DNA of 64,000 nt, taken from assembly GCA_020403265.1 (NCBI GenBank), contig JADBXZ010000012.1, forward strand, positions 62,001 to 126,000, in the 5' to 3' direction. Each line of letters starts with the position of its first letter. Positions within the stretch are counted from its first letter, which is position 1. Shown one piece after another: positions 8,966-17,687 of the stretch. The notes below the pieces were generated by a model that made no database searches, was not told the DNA's origin, and saw only the letters and a program-made list of their open reading frames with translations. The position numbers and the translations under genes were made by a program. The stretch comes from Bacteroidota bacterium (GTDB lineage Bacteria > Bacteroidota > Bacteroidia > B-17B0 > Aurantibacillaceae).

Positions 8966-10537
8966 ATGCAGAGCGTTAAAAAATATAAATATTTGCTAGT
9001 TAGTGCCTTGTGCATTTGCACTTTAGTTTTTTCGTCATTTATTCTAAAAACAAGCACTAAAACCCACAAACCCGGTCAAATCAAAACCATTGTAATTGAT
9101 GCAGGCCATGGTGGTAAAGACCCCGGTTGTAATGGTTTAAATCACAAAGAAAAAGAAGTGGCACTTGCCGTTGCACTTGAACTAGGTAAATTAATTGAAG
9201 AAAACTATAAAGACATTAAAGTCATTTATACACGTACTACAGACGTTTTTGTTGAATTAGAAGAGCGAGCGCAAATTGCCAACAAGGCCAAAGCCGACTT
9301 ATTTATTAGTATTCATTGTAATGCTGCGGGTAAGCCTGTTTATATAAAGGACCCCAAAACCGGAAAAAAGAAAAAGAAAACTTACAAGAATAAAAAAGGA
9401 AAAATTGTAGTAGTTGAAAAACCCAACCCTGAGCCATTTGGGACAGAAACCTATGTAATGGGATTAAAAAACGAAGAGGGGAAAATGAAAGTAGCAACCC
9501 GCGAAAACTCTGCCATTTTTTATGAAGATGATTACGAAAAAAAATACGATGGTTTTGATCCTGACAGTCCGGAAAGCTACATTATCATGAGCAATTACAC
9601 AAGTGCTTACGTGATTCAAAGCGCTAATTTAGCCATGAAAATTCAGGAGGAATACACTAAAAAAGCCGGTCGAATAGATAAAGGTGTTCACCGTCAGAGT
9701 ATTTGGGTATTATGGCGAACCGCCATGCCAAGCATTTTAACAGAAATTGGTTACTTAACTAACCCCTTAGAAGAACAATTTCTTGGAAGTAAAGAAGGCC
9801 AAAGTTACCTGGCTAAAGCGATTTTTAGAGGGTTTAGAAAATATAAAGATGAGCTGGAGGGAAATAAAAAAGACTACAACGATGAAATCGAAAATCAAAA
9901 ACCACTCGAAAATGAAAATATTAAAGCGGGCAATATACCCGGACAACGGAAGCTAATTGATGAGGAGGATGAAGAGGATGAGGATGAGAAAAAAACGACA
10001 ACTATAAAGGATACTACCAAAGTTAAAACAACGCAGGCACCAAAAACAGAAACGATTACACCTGTTAAAGCCGTTGAAACAACTACTACATCAACTCAGG
10101 CTGCAGAAACTAAAGAACCCGTTAAAGAAGACAGCATCGTAAATGCCAACAGTATCATTGAAAAATTCAAAGAAAAAAACAAAGAGACCACAACGACTAA
10201 TACTATTGCGGCTGTTCAGAGTAAAACGGTTTCAACACAACAAAAAAATAATGAGCCAGTAGCAGCATCTAACGACATTAAATTTAAAGTTCAATTTGCC
10301 AGCAGTGGTGTAGAGCTTAATTTAAAGCAAGAAAAGTTTGCAGCAATTATAGAAGGGGCTTATTACAAATCTGGAAATACGCTGAAATATACCTCCGGTA
10401 ATTTTTCTGATTTTAAAGAAGCCGTGAAACACCAAAACAGCCTCCGCGAAAAAGGTTTTAAAGATTGTTTTGTGATTGCTATGCAAAGCAACACAAGGTT
10501 AGATGTGAATGAGGCGAGAAAAAAAACCGGCCAGTAG
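8966..10537 (+). CDS. N-acetylmuramoyl-L-alanine amidase with C-terminal SPOR-like domain
   Basis: Zinc peptidoglycan amidase (Amidase_3) that cleaves the bond between MurNAc and the stem peptide, probably during division. It has 523 residues with an N-terminal membrane anchor/signal (about 8-27). The catalytic domain has zinc ligands in IDAGHGGKDPG (near 45), the glutamate in NHKEKEVALAVA, SIHCNAA (near 115) and the catalytic glutamate in PSILTEIGYLTNP (near 260). A low-complexity linker rich in Thr, Lys and Glu (about 310-440) follows, with a C-terminal SPOR-like region from VQFASSG onwards that would bind septal glycan. A basic KKKKKTYKNKKGK insertion lies inside the catalytic domain (about 125-150). 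The stop codon directly abuts the stop of the next, convergent gene. Confidence 0.9.
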   Translation: MQSVKKYKYLLVSALCICTLVFSSFILKTSTKTHKPGQIKTIVIDAGHGGKDPGCNGLNHKEKEVALAVALELGKLIEENYKDIKVIYTRTTDVFVELEERAQIANKAKADLFISIHCNAAGKPVYIKDPKTGKKKKKTYKNKKGKIVVVEKPNPEPFGTETYVMGLKNEEGKMKVATRENSAIFYEDDYEKKYDGFDPDSPESYIIMSNYTSAYVIQSANLAMKIQEEYTKKAGRIDKGVHRQSIWVLWRTAMPSILTEIGYLTNPLEEQFLGSKEGQSYLAKAIFRGFRKYKDELEGNKKDYNDEIENQKPLENENIKAGNIPGQRKLIDEEDEEDEDEKKTTTIKDTTKVKTTQAPKTETITPVKAVETTTTSTQAAETKEPVKEDSIVNANSIIEKFKEKNKETTTTNTIAAVQSKTVSTQQKNNEPVAASNDIKFKVQFASSGVELNLKQEKFAAIIEGAYYKSGNTLKYTSGNFSDFKEAVKHQNSLREKGFKDCFVIAMQSNTRLDVNEARKKTGQ

Positions 10538-10921
10538 CTACTCTTTCGTTTTTTGTTCTTCTTGAACTAAAGGCTTGGTGTAAATGATATCTACCCTACT
10601 TCTTCTTGATTTATCTGATTTCTTAGGTCCTTGAAAAGTAATGTTAGAATAGTCTCTTGCTTTACGCACAACCACCAAAGCAATATCATCAATTCGTTGC
10701 TTTGCAATATCCTTAAATTCACTTTTATCATAGTAGGCGTGTATTTCTACATCAGATTTGGAACCTTTTAAAGTAGCCGCCCAGTTACCTATTTTAACTT
10801 CGTTGCTATCTAAAAGTTTAGTTGCAAGCCCACTGTAATATAAACGAAGTGTATCTTTTTGTCCAATTAATTTAGCCGAACAAATTACCAAAGCCAAAAG
10901 TGTTACTTTTCTGATAAACAT
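10538..10921 (-). CDS. Small exported protein with degenerate OmpA-like fold
   Basis: A 127-residue protein of unknown function with an N-terminal signal peptide (about 1-20, ending in GQ). The remainder loosely follows an OmpA C-terminal domain. DVEIHAYYDKSEF takes the place of the beta strand, QRIDDIALVVVRK that of the helix with paired basic residues, and GPKKSDKSRRSRVDIIY that of the closing strand with its NRRV-type motif. The usual peptidoglycan-binding Asp/Arg pair is not clearly conserved. It lies 5 bp downstream of sdhB and could be the last gene of the sdh transcript. OmpA-like identity is inference from spacing and the final motif. Confidence 0.55.
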   Translation of the reverse strand: MFIRKVTLLALVICSAKLIGQKDTLRLYYSGLATKLLDSNEVKIGNWAATLKGSKSDVEIHAYYDKSEFKDIAKQRIDDIALVVVRKARDYSNITFQGPKKSDKSRRSRVDIIYTKPLVQEEQKTKE

Positions 10922-10926
10922 ATAAA

Positions 10927-11688
10927 CTACTTGTTCTGCGTAAAGCTTGCGCTCATGTATTCTCTGTTCATGCGTGCAATGTTTTCCAAACTAATTTCTT
11001 TAGGGCATTCGGCTTCACAAGCGCCTGTATTTGTACAATTTCCAAAACCCTCTTCGTCCATTTGCTTAACCATGTTTAATACACGATCTTGTTTTTCTAC
11101 TTGGCCTTGAGGTAATAATGCTAACTGACTAACTTTAGCACTTACAAATAACATTGCGCTACTATTTTTACAAGCCGCCACGCAAGCGCCGCAGCCTATA
11201 CAAGCCGCTGCTGCAAAAGCAGTATCAGCATCGTCTTTTGGAATTAAAATGTTGTTTGCATCCTTAACATTACCGGTATTCACGCTAATAAAACCACCCG
11301 CAGCCATGATTCGATCAAAGCTGCTTCTATCAACAGCTAAATCTTTGATTACAGGAAATGCGGCACTTCGCCATGGCTCCACTACAATAGTATCGCCATC
11401 TTTAAAACTACGCATATGCAATTGGCAAGTGGTTACGCCTTGCTTTGGTCCATGTGGTCGGCCATTAATATACATACTGCACATACCACAAATACCTTCA
11501 CGGCAATCATGATCAAAAGCAATAGGCTCTTTACCATCGTTAATTAATTTTTCATTAACAACATCAAACATTTCCAAGAAGCTCATATCCGGGCTAATGC
11601 CTTTGGCTTCAATGGTTTCAAAACGACCTTTTTCGTTCTTGTTTTTCTGTTTCCAAACCTTTAAGGTTAAGTTCATGTTTCCGCTCAT
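10927..11688 (-). CDS. sdhB: Succinate dehydrogenase/fumarate reductase iron-sulfur subunit
   Basis: Complex II iron-sulfur subunit (253 residues) that carries electrons from the flavin in SdhA to the quinone. The [2Fe-2S] ligands are in CREGICGMC (near 62) with a further Cys in TTCQLHM. The [4Fe-4S]/[3Fe-4S] ligands are in [15 protein letters not shown] (near 163) and [15 protein letters not shown] (near 218). It belongs to the sdhC-sdhA-sdhB operon but is separated from sdhA by a four-helix-bundle gene. Succinate oxidation versus fumarate reduction cannot be decided from sequence. With aerobic complex I nearby, oxidation is more likely. Confidence 0.95.
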   Translation of the reverse strand: MSGNMNLTLKVWKQKNKNEKGRFETIEAKGISPDMSFLEMFDVVNEKLINDGKEPIAFDHDCREGICGMCSMYINGRPHGPKQGVTTCQLHMRSFKDGDTIVVEPWRSAAFPVIKDLAVDRSSFDRIMAAGGFISVNTGNVKDANNILIPKDDADTAFAAAACIGCGACVAACKNSSAMLFVSAKVSQLALLPQGQVEKQDRVLNMVKQMDEEGFGNCTNTGACEAECPKEISLENIARMNREYMSASFTQNK

Positions 11689-11709
11689 AATAGTTATTGG
11701 TTAATTGGG

Positions 11710-11726
11710 AATAGTAATTAGCCTAC
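11710..11726. repeat. Downstream arm of 17-bp imperfect inverted repeat around four-helix-bundle gene
   Basis: AATAGTAATTAGCCTAC matches the reverse complement of 12116-12132 at 15 of 17 positions. It spans the stop codon of the four-helix-bundle gene (11723-11725). The pair delimits a 423-bp unit inserted between sdhA and sdhB. Confidence 0.5.
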
Positions 11727-12112
11727 GCCACATTTAAATTTCTTATTTTTTGATTAATACTTTTAATTAGCCCTTGAAGAATTTTACCAACTTCTTCTAT
11801 TTTATTTTGTGTTTCAATAAACTCCTTTTCACTTATAAAATTTAGGTTTTTAGAAATTAAAACCATTGTTTCTACTTCCATCAAAGAACCCCTCGCAATT
11901 CTCAAAAATTGCAAGTAGTTTTTAGATAACTCCCTCCCCCAACCCTCTGCAATATTGGATGGTACAGAAATTACTGCTTTATTCAATTGACTTACTAAAC
12001 CATAACGTTCATCAATAGGGAATTTTTTAGTTAAGGAATAAACATCAGTTACCAAAGCAATTGATTTTTGCCAGGCAATTAAATCTTTGTATGTGCTGCT
12101 TTTTAATTCCAC
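11723..12112 (-). CDS. Four helix bundle protein (S23/23S rRNA intervening-sequence family)
   Basis: A 129-residue member of the four-helix-bundle family first noticed in 23S rRNA intervening sequences (TIGR02436 type). Its biochemical role is unknown. Typical signatures are LIAWQKSIALVTDVY at the N-terminus, ISVPSNIAEGWGRELSKNY in the centre, and FLRIARGSLMEVETMVL. The start is GTG at 12110-12112, as no nearby ATG fits. It sits between sdhA and sdhB in the same orientation, with only about 35 bp on each side, and is framed by an imperfect 17-bp inverted repeat. No rRNA gene is near. It is unlikely to be a complex II subunit, and I read it as a small insertion tolerated in the operon. Confidence 0.85.
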   Translation of the reverse strand: MELKSSTYKDLIAWQKSIALVTDVYSLTKKFPIDERYGLVSQLNKAVISVPSNIAEGWGRELSKNYLQFLRIARGSLMEVETMVLISKNLNFISEKEFIETQNKIEEVGKILQGLIKSINQKIRNLNVA

Positions 12113-12115
12113 TTC

Positions 12116-12132
12116 GTAGTCTAATTCCTATT
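12116..12132. repeat. Upstream arm of 17-bp imperfect inverted repeat around four-helix-bundle gene
   Basis: GTAGTCTAATTCCTATT is the inverted partner of 11710-11726 (15/17). It lies 4 nt upstream of the GTG start of the four-helix-bundle gene, within the sdhA-side spacer. Confidence 0.5.
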
Positions 12133-12148
12133 TACTAGTTGCTAATAT

Positions 12149-14137
12149 CTACTTATAAGACCTCTGTGCAATTTTAATATTCTCGTATTTCAACTCTTCT
12201 TTATGTAACTCAAATTGGCTTTCTCCTTTGTATTCCCATGCAGCTACGTATGCGTAATTTTCATCATCGCGTAAAGCTTCGCCTTCTTCGGTTTGATATT
12301 CTTCACGGAAATGCCCTCCACAACTTTCGTTACGGTTTAGTGCATCAATACACATTAATTCGCCTAACTCAATAAAATCTGCCACACGGCCTGCTTTTTC
12401 AAGCTCCGGATTAAACTCATTAGCATCTCCGGGAACACGCACGTCACTCCAGAATTCTTTACGCAATTTTTGAATTTCGGCAATAGCCCAGGTTAAACCT
12501 TCCTTATTACGGGCCATCCCGCATTTATCCCACATGATTTTTCCTAAACGTTTATGAAAATAATCTACAGACTTGCTACCTTTAATTGATAAAAACTTAT
12601 TAATCTGATCCTGAACATTTTTTTCTGCCTCCACAAATGCAGGATGATCTGTAGGAATTGCTTTCGTGCGAATTTCCTCACTTAAATAAGCTCCAATAGT
12701 ATAAGGAATTACAAAATAACCATCTGCCAAACCTTGCATTAAGGCACTAGCACCTAGACGGTTTGCGCCATGGTCGCTAAAGTTAGCTTCGCCCAAAGCA
12801 TACATGCCCGGTACTGTTGTCATCAAATTATAATCTACCCATAAGCCGCCCATGGTGTAGTGAACAGCAGGATAAATACGCATTGGAGTTTCGTAAGGAT
12901 TTTCTCCGGTAATTTGCGCATACATATCAAATAAATTACCGTATTTCTCTTTTACAACTTCCTTACCCAATCGCATAATCTCTTCTTTAGTTGGGTTTTG
13001 AATGTTCTTTTTTGTCGCTTCTGTTTTACCGTAACGTTCCGTGTTGGCCGCAAAATCTAAATAAACAGCTAACTTACTTGAACCAACGCCATAACCTGCG
13101 TCGCAGCGCTCTTTAGCAGCACGACTGGCTACATCGCGAGGCACCAAGTTACCAAAAGCCGGGTATCTTCTTTCTAAATAATAATCTCTCTCATCTTCCG
13201 GAATATCGGTAGGCTTCCGGTTATCATCTTTCTTTTTTGGAACCCAAATACGCCCGTCGTTACGCAATGACTCGCTCATCAATGTTAGCTTGGATTGATG
13301 ATCTCCACTTACCGGTATACATGTTGGGTGAATCTGTGTATAACAAGGATTCCCGAAAAATGCGCCTTTTTTATGTGCTTTCCATGCTGCAGTAACGTTA
13401 CTACCCATAGCGTTAGTGCTCAAAAAGAATACGTTTCCATAACCACCTGTACATAATAAAACGGCATGTCCAAAATGTCTTTCTAACTTGCCGGAAATTA
13501 AATCCCTTGCAATTATTCCACGTGCTTTTCCATCAATTGTTACAACGTCTAACATTTCGTGACGAGCCAACAAAGTAACTGCTCCCATACCAACTTGACG
13601 CTGTAGGGCAGAATATGCGCCTAACAATAATTGTTGTCCGGTTTGGCCTGCGGCGTAAAACGTACGTTGAACTTGTGTTCCACCAAATGAACGATTACTT
13701 AAAGTTCCGCCATATTCTCGGGCAAAAGGAACACCTTGACCAACACATTGGTCAATGATGTTTCCGCTCACCTCAGCTAAACGATGTACATTCGCTTCTC
13801 TAGCTCTGTAATCTCCACCTTTAATTGTATCATAAAATAATCGGTAAATGCTGTCGCCATCATTTTGATAATTTTTAGCAGCATTAACACCACCTTGAGC
13901 GGCAATACTATGGGCTCTACGAGGAGAATCTTGAAAACAAAATACTTTTACTTTATAACCCATTTCGGCTAAGGTAGCAGCCGCAGAAGCGCCAGCCAAA
14001 CCAGAACCAACCACAAGAACCTCTAAGCTGCGTTTGTTAGCAGGATTAACGAGCGGTACAGTTGAACGATACTTTGTCCATTTATTTTCTAAAGTACCTT
14101 CTGGGATTCGGGAATTTAATTTAGGAGAACTTGCCAT
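12149..14137 (-). CDS. sdhA: Succinate dehydrogenase/fumarate reductase flavoprotein subunit
   Basis: Catalytic flavoprotein of complex II, 662 residues, oxidising succinate to fumarate with covalently bound FAD. It shows the Rossmann FAD motif [20 protein letters not shown] (about 42-61), the flavin-linking region [15 protein letters not shown] with the histidine (near 76), and the substrate-binding runs [20 protein letters not shown] and [12 protein letters not shown]. The C-terminal helical domain contains [13 protein letters not shown]. It lies 21 bp after sdhC. The usual close coupling to sdhB is broken by a four-helix-bundle gene. Confidence 0.95.
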   Translation of the reverse strand: MASSPKLNSRIPEGTLENKWTKYRSTVPLVNPANKRSLEVLVVGSGLAGASAAATLAEMGYKVKVFCFQDSPRRAHSIAAQGGVNAAKNYQNDGDSIYRLFYDTIKGGDYRAREANVHRLAEVSGNIIDQCVGQGVPFAREYGGTLSNRSFGGTQVQRTFYAAGQTGQQLLLGAYSALQRQVGMGAVTLLARHEMLDVVTIDGKARGIIARDLISGKLERHFGHAVLLCTGGYGNVFFLSTNAMGSNVTAAWKAHKKGAFFGNPCYTQIHPTCIPVSGDHQSKLTLMSESLRNDGRIWVPKKKDDNRKPTDIPEDERDYYLERRYPAFGNLVPRDVASRAAKERCDAGYGVGSSKLAVYLDFAANTERYGKTEATKKNIQNPTKEEIMRLGKEVVKEKYGNLFDMYAQITGENPYETPMRIYPAVHYTMGGLWVDYNLMTTVPGMYALGEANFSDHGANRLGASALMQGLADGYFVIPYTIGAYLSEEIRTKAIPTDHPAFVEAEKNVQDQINKFLSIKGSKSVDYFHKRLGKIMWDKCGMARNKEGLTWAIAEIQKLRKEFWSDVRVPGDANEFNPELEKAGRVADFIELGELMCIDALNRNESCGGHFREEYQTEEGEALRDDENYAYVAAWEYKGESQFELHKEELKYENIKIAQRSYK

Positions 14138-14158
14138 ATAATTGAATTATTTTATTTA

Positions 14159-14827
14159 TTACATTGATCTTACAAACATTAAAACAGGCATTGCTGCAAA
14201 TAATAAGCACACAATAATGCTGAACCAAATACCGGTTTTCTTAATAATTGGCGTGTATTTTTTGTGATTGATTCCAAGAGTTTGAAAAGCAGACTGAAAG
14301 CCATGTAATAAATGATAGAGTAAACTGATAACTCCCACCAAATAAATAGCAACAACCCACCAATGAGAAAAAACCTCTAACATTTCGTTATATGTGTTGT
14401 GTTGGTCTGCTGTGCCAGAAAAAACAGCAACCTTAGTGTCAACCCAAAAATGAGCCAAATGAACAACCAAAAACAATAACAACAAGGAGCCTAATACTCC
14501 CATACTTCTGCTATACCAAGAACTGTTGGCGGCTCCATTGATTTGCGCGTAGGCAACCGGACGAGCCTTTTTATTTTCGAGTGTTAAAATTAAAGCTTGA
14601 TAAATATGCAATAATAAACCTGCAAACAAACCAATTTCCATAATGCGAATTACAGGATTGGTTGCCATGAAATGGGCGGCAGCATTAAAGGTTTCACCAT
14701 TATCCGGAATAAAAATACAAGCATTAATACTTACATGGACGATTAAGAATGAGATTAAAAATAACCCCGTTAAACCCATTACTAATTTTTTGCCAATTGA
14801 CGAATTAAGAAAACCTTTTTTACTCAT
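14159..14827 (-). CDS. sdhC: Succinate dehydrogenase cytochrome b subunit
   Basis: Membrane anchor of type B complex II (222 residues, about five transmembrane helices), binding heme b and the quinone. It has the single-subunit form typical of Bacteroidota and epsilon-type enzymes, with no SdhD. Helix starts are visible at GLFLISFLIVHVSINA, IGLFAGLLLHIYQALIL, LGSLLLLFLVVHLAHFW, YLVGVISLLYHLLHGFQSAF and FSIIVCLLFAAMP. Candidate heme histidines are in IVHVS, LLHIY, VVHLAHF and LYHLLHG. It is the first gene of the sdh operon and has a strong promoter match upstream. Confidence 0.93.
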   Translation of the reverse strand: MSKKGFLNSSIGKKLVMGLTGLFLISFLIVHVSINACIFIPDNGETFNAAAHFMATNPVIRIMEIGLFAGLLLHIYQALILTLENKKARPVAYAQINGAANSSWYSRSMGVLGSLLLLFLVVHLAHFWVDTKVAVFSGTADQHNTYNEMLEVFSHWWVVAIYLVGVISLLYHLLHGFQSAFQTLGINHKKYTPIIKKTGIWFSIIVCLLFAAMPVLMFVRSM

Positions 14828-14864
14828 AACTAATTTAAACTAAAGCTTGTTAATTAAAGCTTTG

Positions 14865-14895
14865 CAAATTTAGTAGTTTAACAATCATTGCCAAA
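14865..14895 (-). promoter_or_regulatory. Bacteroidota promoter of sdhCAB
   Basis: On the minus strand, TTTG (14892-14895) is followed after 19 nt by TAAATTTG (14865-14872). Both elements and the spacing match the phylum's -33/-7 consensus exactly. The transcript would begin about 30 nt before the sdhC ATG. Confidence 0.7.
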
Positions 14896-15165
14896 TGCTT
14901 GTTTATATATCTGGTGGTTTTTTTTTAGTTGATTAATTGTTTTTCAAAATTTAAAACTAAAGAATCCTGTAAATCATAGCCTAGCATTGATCCGTATTGG
15001 TTATTTAGAACTGTTTTAAATAAAATTTTGGCTGTAAATTATAACGTTATTCGTTTGAATTTATGCACTAATAATTAATTTCAAGGAGATTAACTATAAA
15101 CTCTTCTCGTTCGTCTAAATAACATGCGTTCCAAAAAATTAATCATGTGATGTTTCTTTTTTACT

Positions 15166-15173
15166 TAATTTTG
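15166..15173 (+). promoter_or_regulatory. -7 promoter box for kup
   Basis: TAATTTTG is an exact TAnnTTTG match 25 nt before the kup ATG. The -33 position has only ATGTG/TTTC-like sequence, so the promoter may be weak or need an activator. Confidence 0.4.
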
Positions 15174-15198
15174 AACCTTGTTTTAAACAACACCCAAA

Positions 15199-17154
15199 AT
15201 GGGAAATCATCAACATGGCTCGCTCAACAAAATCACCTTTGGCGGCCTACTGGTTACACTCGGTATAATTTATGGTGATATTGGAACTTCTCCATTATAT
15301 GTTTTAAAAGCCATAGTTGGCGATGGGCCAATAAACCCTGATTTAGTTAAAGGAGCTATTAGTGCCATTTTTTGGACTTTAACGCTTCAAACAACAATTA
15401 AATACGTTGTGCTTACATTGCGTGCTGATAACAAAGGTGAAGGTGGTATTTTTTCATTGTACACACTGGTTAAACGAAGTAAATACAAATGGTTAATAGT
15501 TCCAGCCATTATTGGCGGGAGTGCATTACTTGCCGACGGCATTATCACGCCTCCTATATCTGTTAGCTCTGCCATTGAAGGTTTGAAAAAAAATTATCCA
15601 ACACTCAACACTGTTCCATACGTTATTGCTATCATTACGGCGCTCTTTTTTATACAACGTTTTGGAACCAAGTTCATCGGACGTGCCTTCGGACCTATTA
15701 TGTTTATTTGGTTCACCATGTTAGGCATTCTTGGTATAAGTAAAATGGTATGTAACTTATCAATTTTCTCTGCATTAAATCCATATTACACATACAAATT
15801 ACTTCAAACTCACCCAAGCGGTATGCTAATTTTAGGAGCAGTGTTTTTATGTACAACCGGAGCAGAAGCTTTGTACAGTGATTTGGGGCATTGTGGGAAA
15901 AAGAATATACGAGTTAGCTGGTTTTATGTAAAAACAATGTTGGTTTTAAATTATTTTGGACAAGGAGCTTGGTTAATTAGTAACGAAGGCAAATCCTTAA
16001 ATGGCGCAAATCCTTTTTATGAAATAATGCCTCATTGGTTTATCATTCCGGGAATTATTATTGCAACTAGTGCCGCTGTTATTGCTTCGCAAGCTTTAAT
16101 TTCTGGTTCATTTACCTTAATCAATGAGGCGATGCGACTTAACCTATGGCCCAAAGTGCGAGTAAAATACCCAAGTGATGAAAAAGGGCAACTTTACATT
16201 CCCTCGTTAAATACTATGCTCTTGCTCGGCTGTATTGGCGTTGTGCTCTATTTCAGGGAATCCGGAGCTATGGAAGCTGCGTATGGCCTTGCAATTGTAT
16301 TGTGTATGATGATGACAACTGTTTTGTTGAATTTCTACATGCACATTAAGCGATATAATTATATTTTCATCGTAACAATAATTACCATTTATGCAATTAT
16401 TGAACTATCCTTCTTCTACGCCAATATGGATAAATTTACACACGGCGGATGGATAACCCTAGTCATTGCAGGTACGCTCATGTTAGTTATGACCGTTTGG
16501 TTTTTAGCCAAAAAAATTAGAATGAAATATACTGATGTAGTAGCTTTAAATGATTACAAACAATTTTTAATTGATTTAAGTAGAGATGAATCCATCCCGA
16601 AATATGCCACACACTTAGTTTATTTAACCTCAGTAAATGATACTAAACTTATAGAACAAAAAATCATTCACTCTATCCTTCAAAGACGACCAAAACGTGC
16701 AGATATATATTGGTTCGTACATGTAGATGTGATGGATGAGCCATATCGAATGGAATATAAAGTAGATCATATTGCTGAAGATGATATCATTAGGGTTGAT
16801 TTTAAATTAGGTTTTAGAGTGGCACCAAAAATCAATTTAATGTTTAGAAAAGTAGTTGAAGATTTAGTAGAAAACAAAGAAGTTGACATCCGAAGCCGTT
16901 ATGAATCTTTGCAGAAAAATAACATCAGCGGCGATTTTAAATTTGTAGTGGTAGAAAAATATTTAAGCTACGATAATGATATGCCTTTTTTCAGAAAAGT
17001 TATTTTAGAGATTTATTACTTCTTAAAGCATTTGAGTTTAAGTGAAGCAAAAGCTTTTGGTTTAGATAGTAGTAGTGTTAAGGTAGAAAGATTCCCAATG
17101 ATCTTTAAAGTGCCTGAATCTATAAAAAATCTTAAAAGGATTTCAACTAAATAG
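15199..17154 (+). CDS. kup: KUP/HAK family potassium uptake transporter
   Basis: Inner-membrane K+ uptake protein of 651 residues, a K+/H+ symporter in the studied members. The family signature GIIYGDIGTSPLYVLKAI lies at about 21-38, followed by some twelve hydrophobic segments up to about residue 440 and a hydrophilic C-terminal cytosolic domain (about 450-651). The conserved GALLADGIITPPISVSSAIEG-type region is seen as DGIITPPISVSSAIEG. It is a single gene divergent from sdh and convergent with rnhA, 6 bp apart. A Kir-type K+ channel is also in the window at 25419-26369, but the two are not co-transcribed. Confidence 0.93.
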   Translation: MGNHQHGSLNKITFGGLLVTLGIIYGDIGTSPLYVLKAIVGDGPINPDLVKGAISAIFWTLTLQTTIKYVVLTLRADNKGEGGIFSLYTLVKRSKYKWLIVPAIIGGSALLADGIITPPISVSSAIEGLKKNYPTLNTVPYVIAIITALFFIQRFGTKFIGRAFGPIMFIWFTMLGILGISKMVCNLSIFSALNPYYTYKLLQTHPSGMLILGAVFLCTTGAEALYSDLGHCGKKNIRVSWFYVKTMLVLNYFGQGAWLISNEGKSLNGANPFYEIMPHWFIIPGIIIATSAAVIASQALISGSFTLINEAMRLNLWPKVRVKYPSDEKGQLYIPSLNTMLLLGCIGVVLYFRESGAMEAAYGLAIVLCMMMTTVLLNFYMHIKRYNYIFIVTIITIYAIIELSFFYANMDKFTHGGWITLVIAGTLMLVMTVWFLAKKIRMKYTDVVALNDYKQFLIDLSRDESIPKYATHLVYLTSVNDTKLIEQKIIHSILQRRPKRADIYWFVHVDVMDEPYRMEYKVDHIAEDDIIRVDFKLGFRVAPKINLMFRKVVEDLVENKEVDIRSRYESLQKNNISGDFKFVVVEKYLSYDNDMPFFRKVILEIYYFLKHLSLSEAKAFGLDSSSVKVERFPMIFKVPESIKNLKRISTK

Positions 17155-17160
17155 TTTAAG

Positions 17161-17628
17161 TCAGCCCTCCTTGTTTTGTTCGTACCATTCGTCGACAGAT
17201 AATTGCGCCGATTTACTGGCAGCTACCGCCAATTCATCGCAGCGGTTATTTTCAATATTAGTGGCATGACCTTTGACCCAGATAAATTGATGTTTATTTT
17301 GATTATAAATTTTTAAAAAACGCACCCACAAATCTGCATTGGCCTTACCTTTAAATTCCTTTTTAACCCAACCAAATACCCATTTTTGATTAATAGCCTC
17401 TACCACGTATTTGCTATCTGAGTATATAAGCACACTTAATTCTTTTTGCTTTATTGTTTCCAAACCAACAATTACCGACAACAATTCCATGCGATTATTT
17501 GTTGTTTTTCGGAAACCTTGACTCATTTCCTTCCTATGGCCATTAAAAAGTAAAACTAATCCGTAACCACCGGGACCGGGATTACCCGAACAAGCTCCAT
17601 CCGTATATAAACTTATCGTGTTATGCAA
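17161..17628 (-). CDS. rnhA: Ribonuclease HI
   Basis: Cytosolic endonuclease (155 residues) cleaving the RNA strand of RNA-DNA hybrids. The catalytic carboxylates are all visible: Asp in YTDGACSGNPGPGGYG (near 9), Glu in NNRMELLSVI (near 48), Asp in IYSDSKYVVEAI (near 70) and Asp in NNRCDELAVAAS (near 133). The assisting His is in WVKGHATN (near 123). The length is normal and there is no hybrid-binding N-terminal domain. It lies between kup (convergent) and a secreted-protein gene (divergent). Confidence 0.95.
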   Translation of the reverse strand: MHNTISLYTDGACSGNPGPGGYGLVLLFNGHRKEMSQGFRKTTNNRMELLSVIVGLETIKQKELSVLIYSDSKYVVEAINQKWVFGWVKKEFKGKANADLWVRFLKIYNQNKHQFIWVKGHATNIENNRCDELAVAASKSAQLSVDEWYEQNKEG

Positions 17629-17687
17629 ATGCCATAAAAATAGCTAAAATGTTGCCATGTATAAAAAAATGTCGTAATTTTATTGAA

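Larger units (their letters stand above)
14828..15198. other. Divergent intergenic region between sdhC and kup
   Basis: This 371-bp AT-rich spacer has no supported ORF. It holds the sdh promoter on the minus strand (14865-14895) and a -7 box for kup on the plus strand (15166-15173). The central part (about 14930-15100) shows nothing I can assign. Confidence 0.6.

Noticed and set aside
17649-17687. Upstream ATG for the T9SS type B gene
   Set aside because: It would add a Cys/Lys-rich segment in front of a complete signal peptide and overlaps a promoter-like TTG-N20-TAATTTTA pattern.
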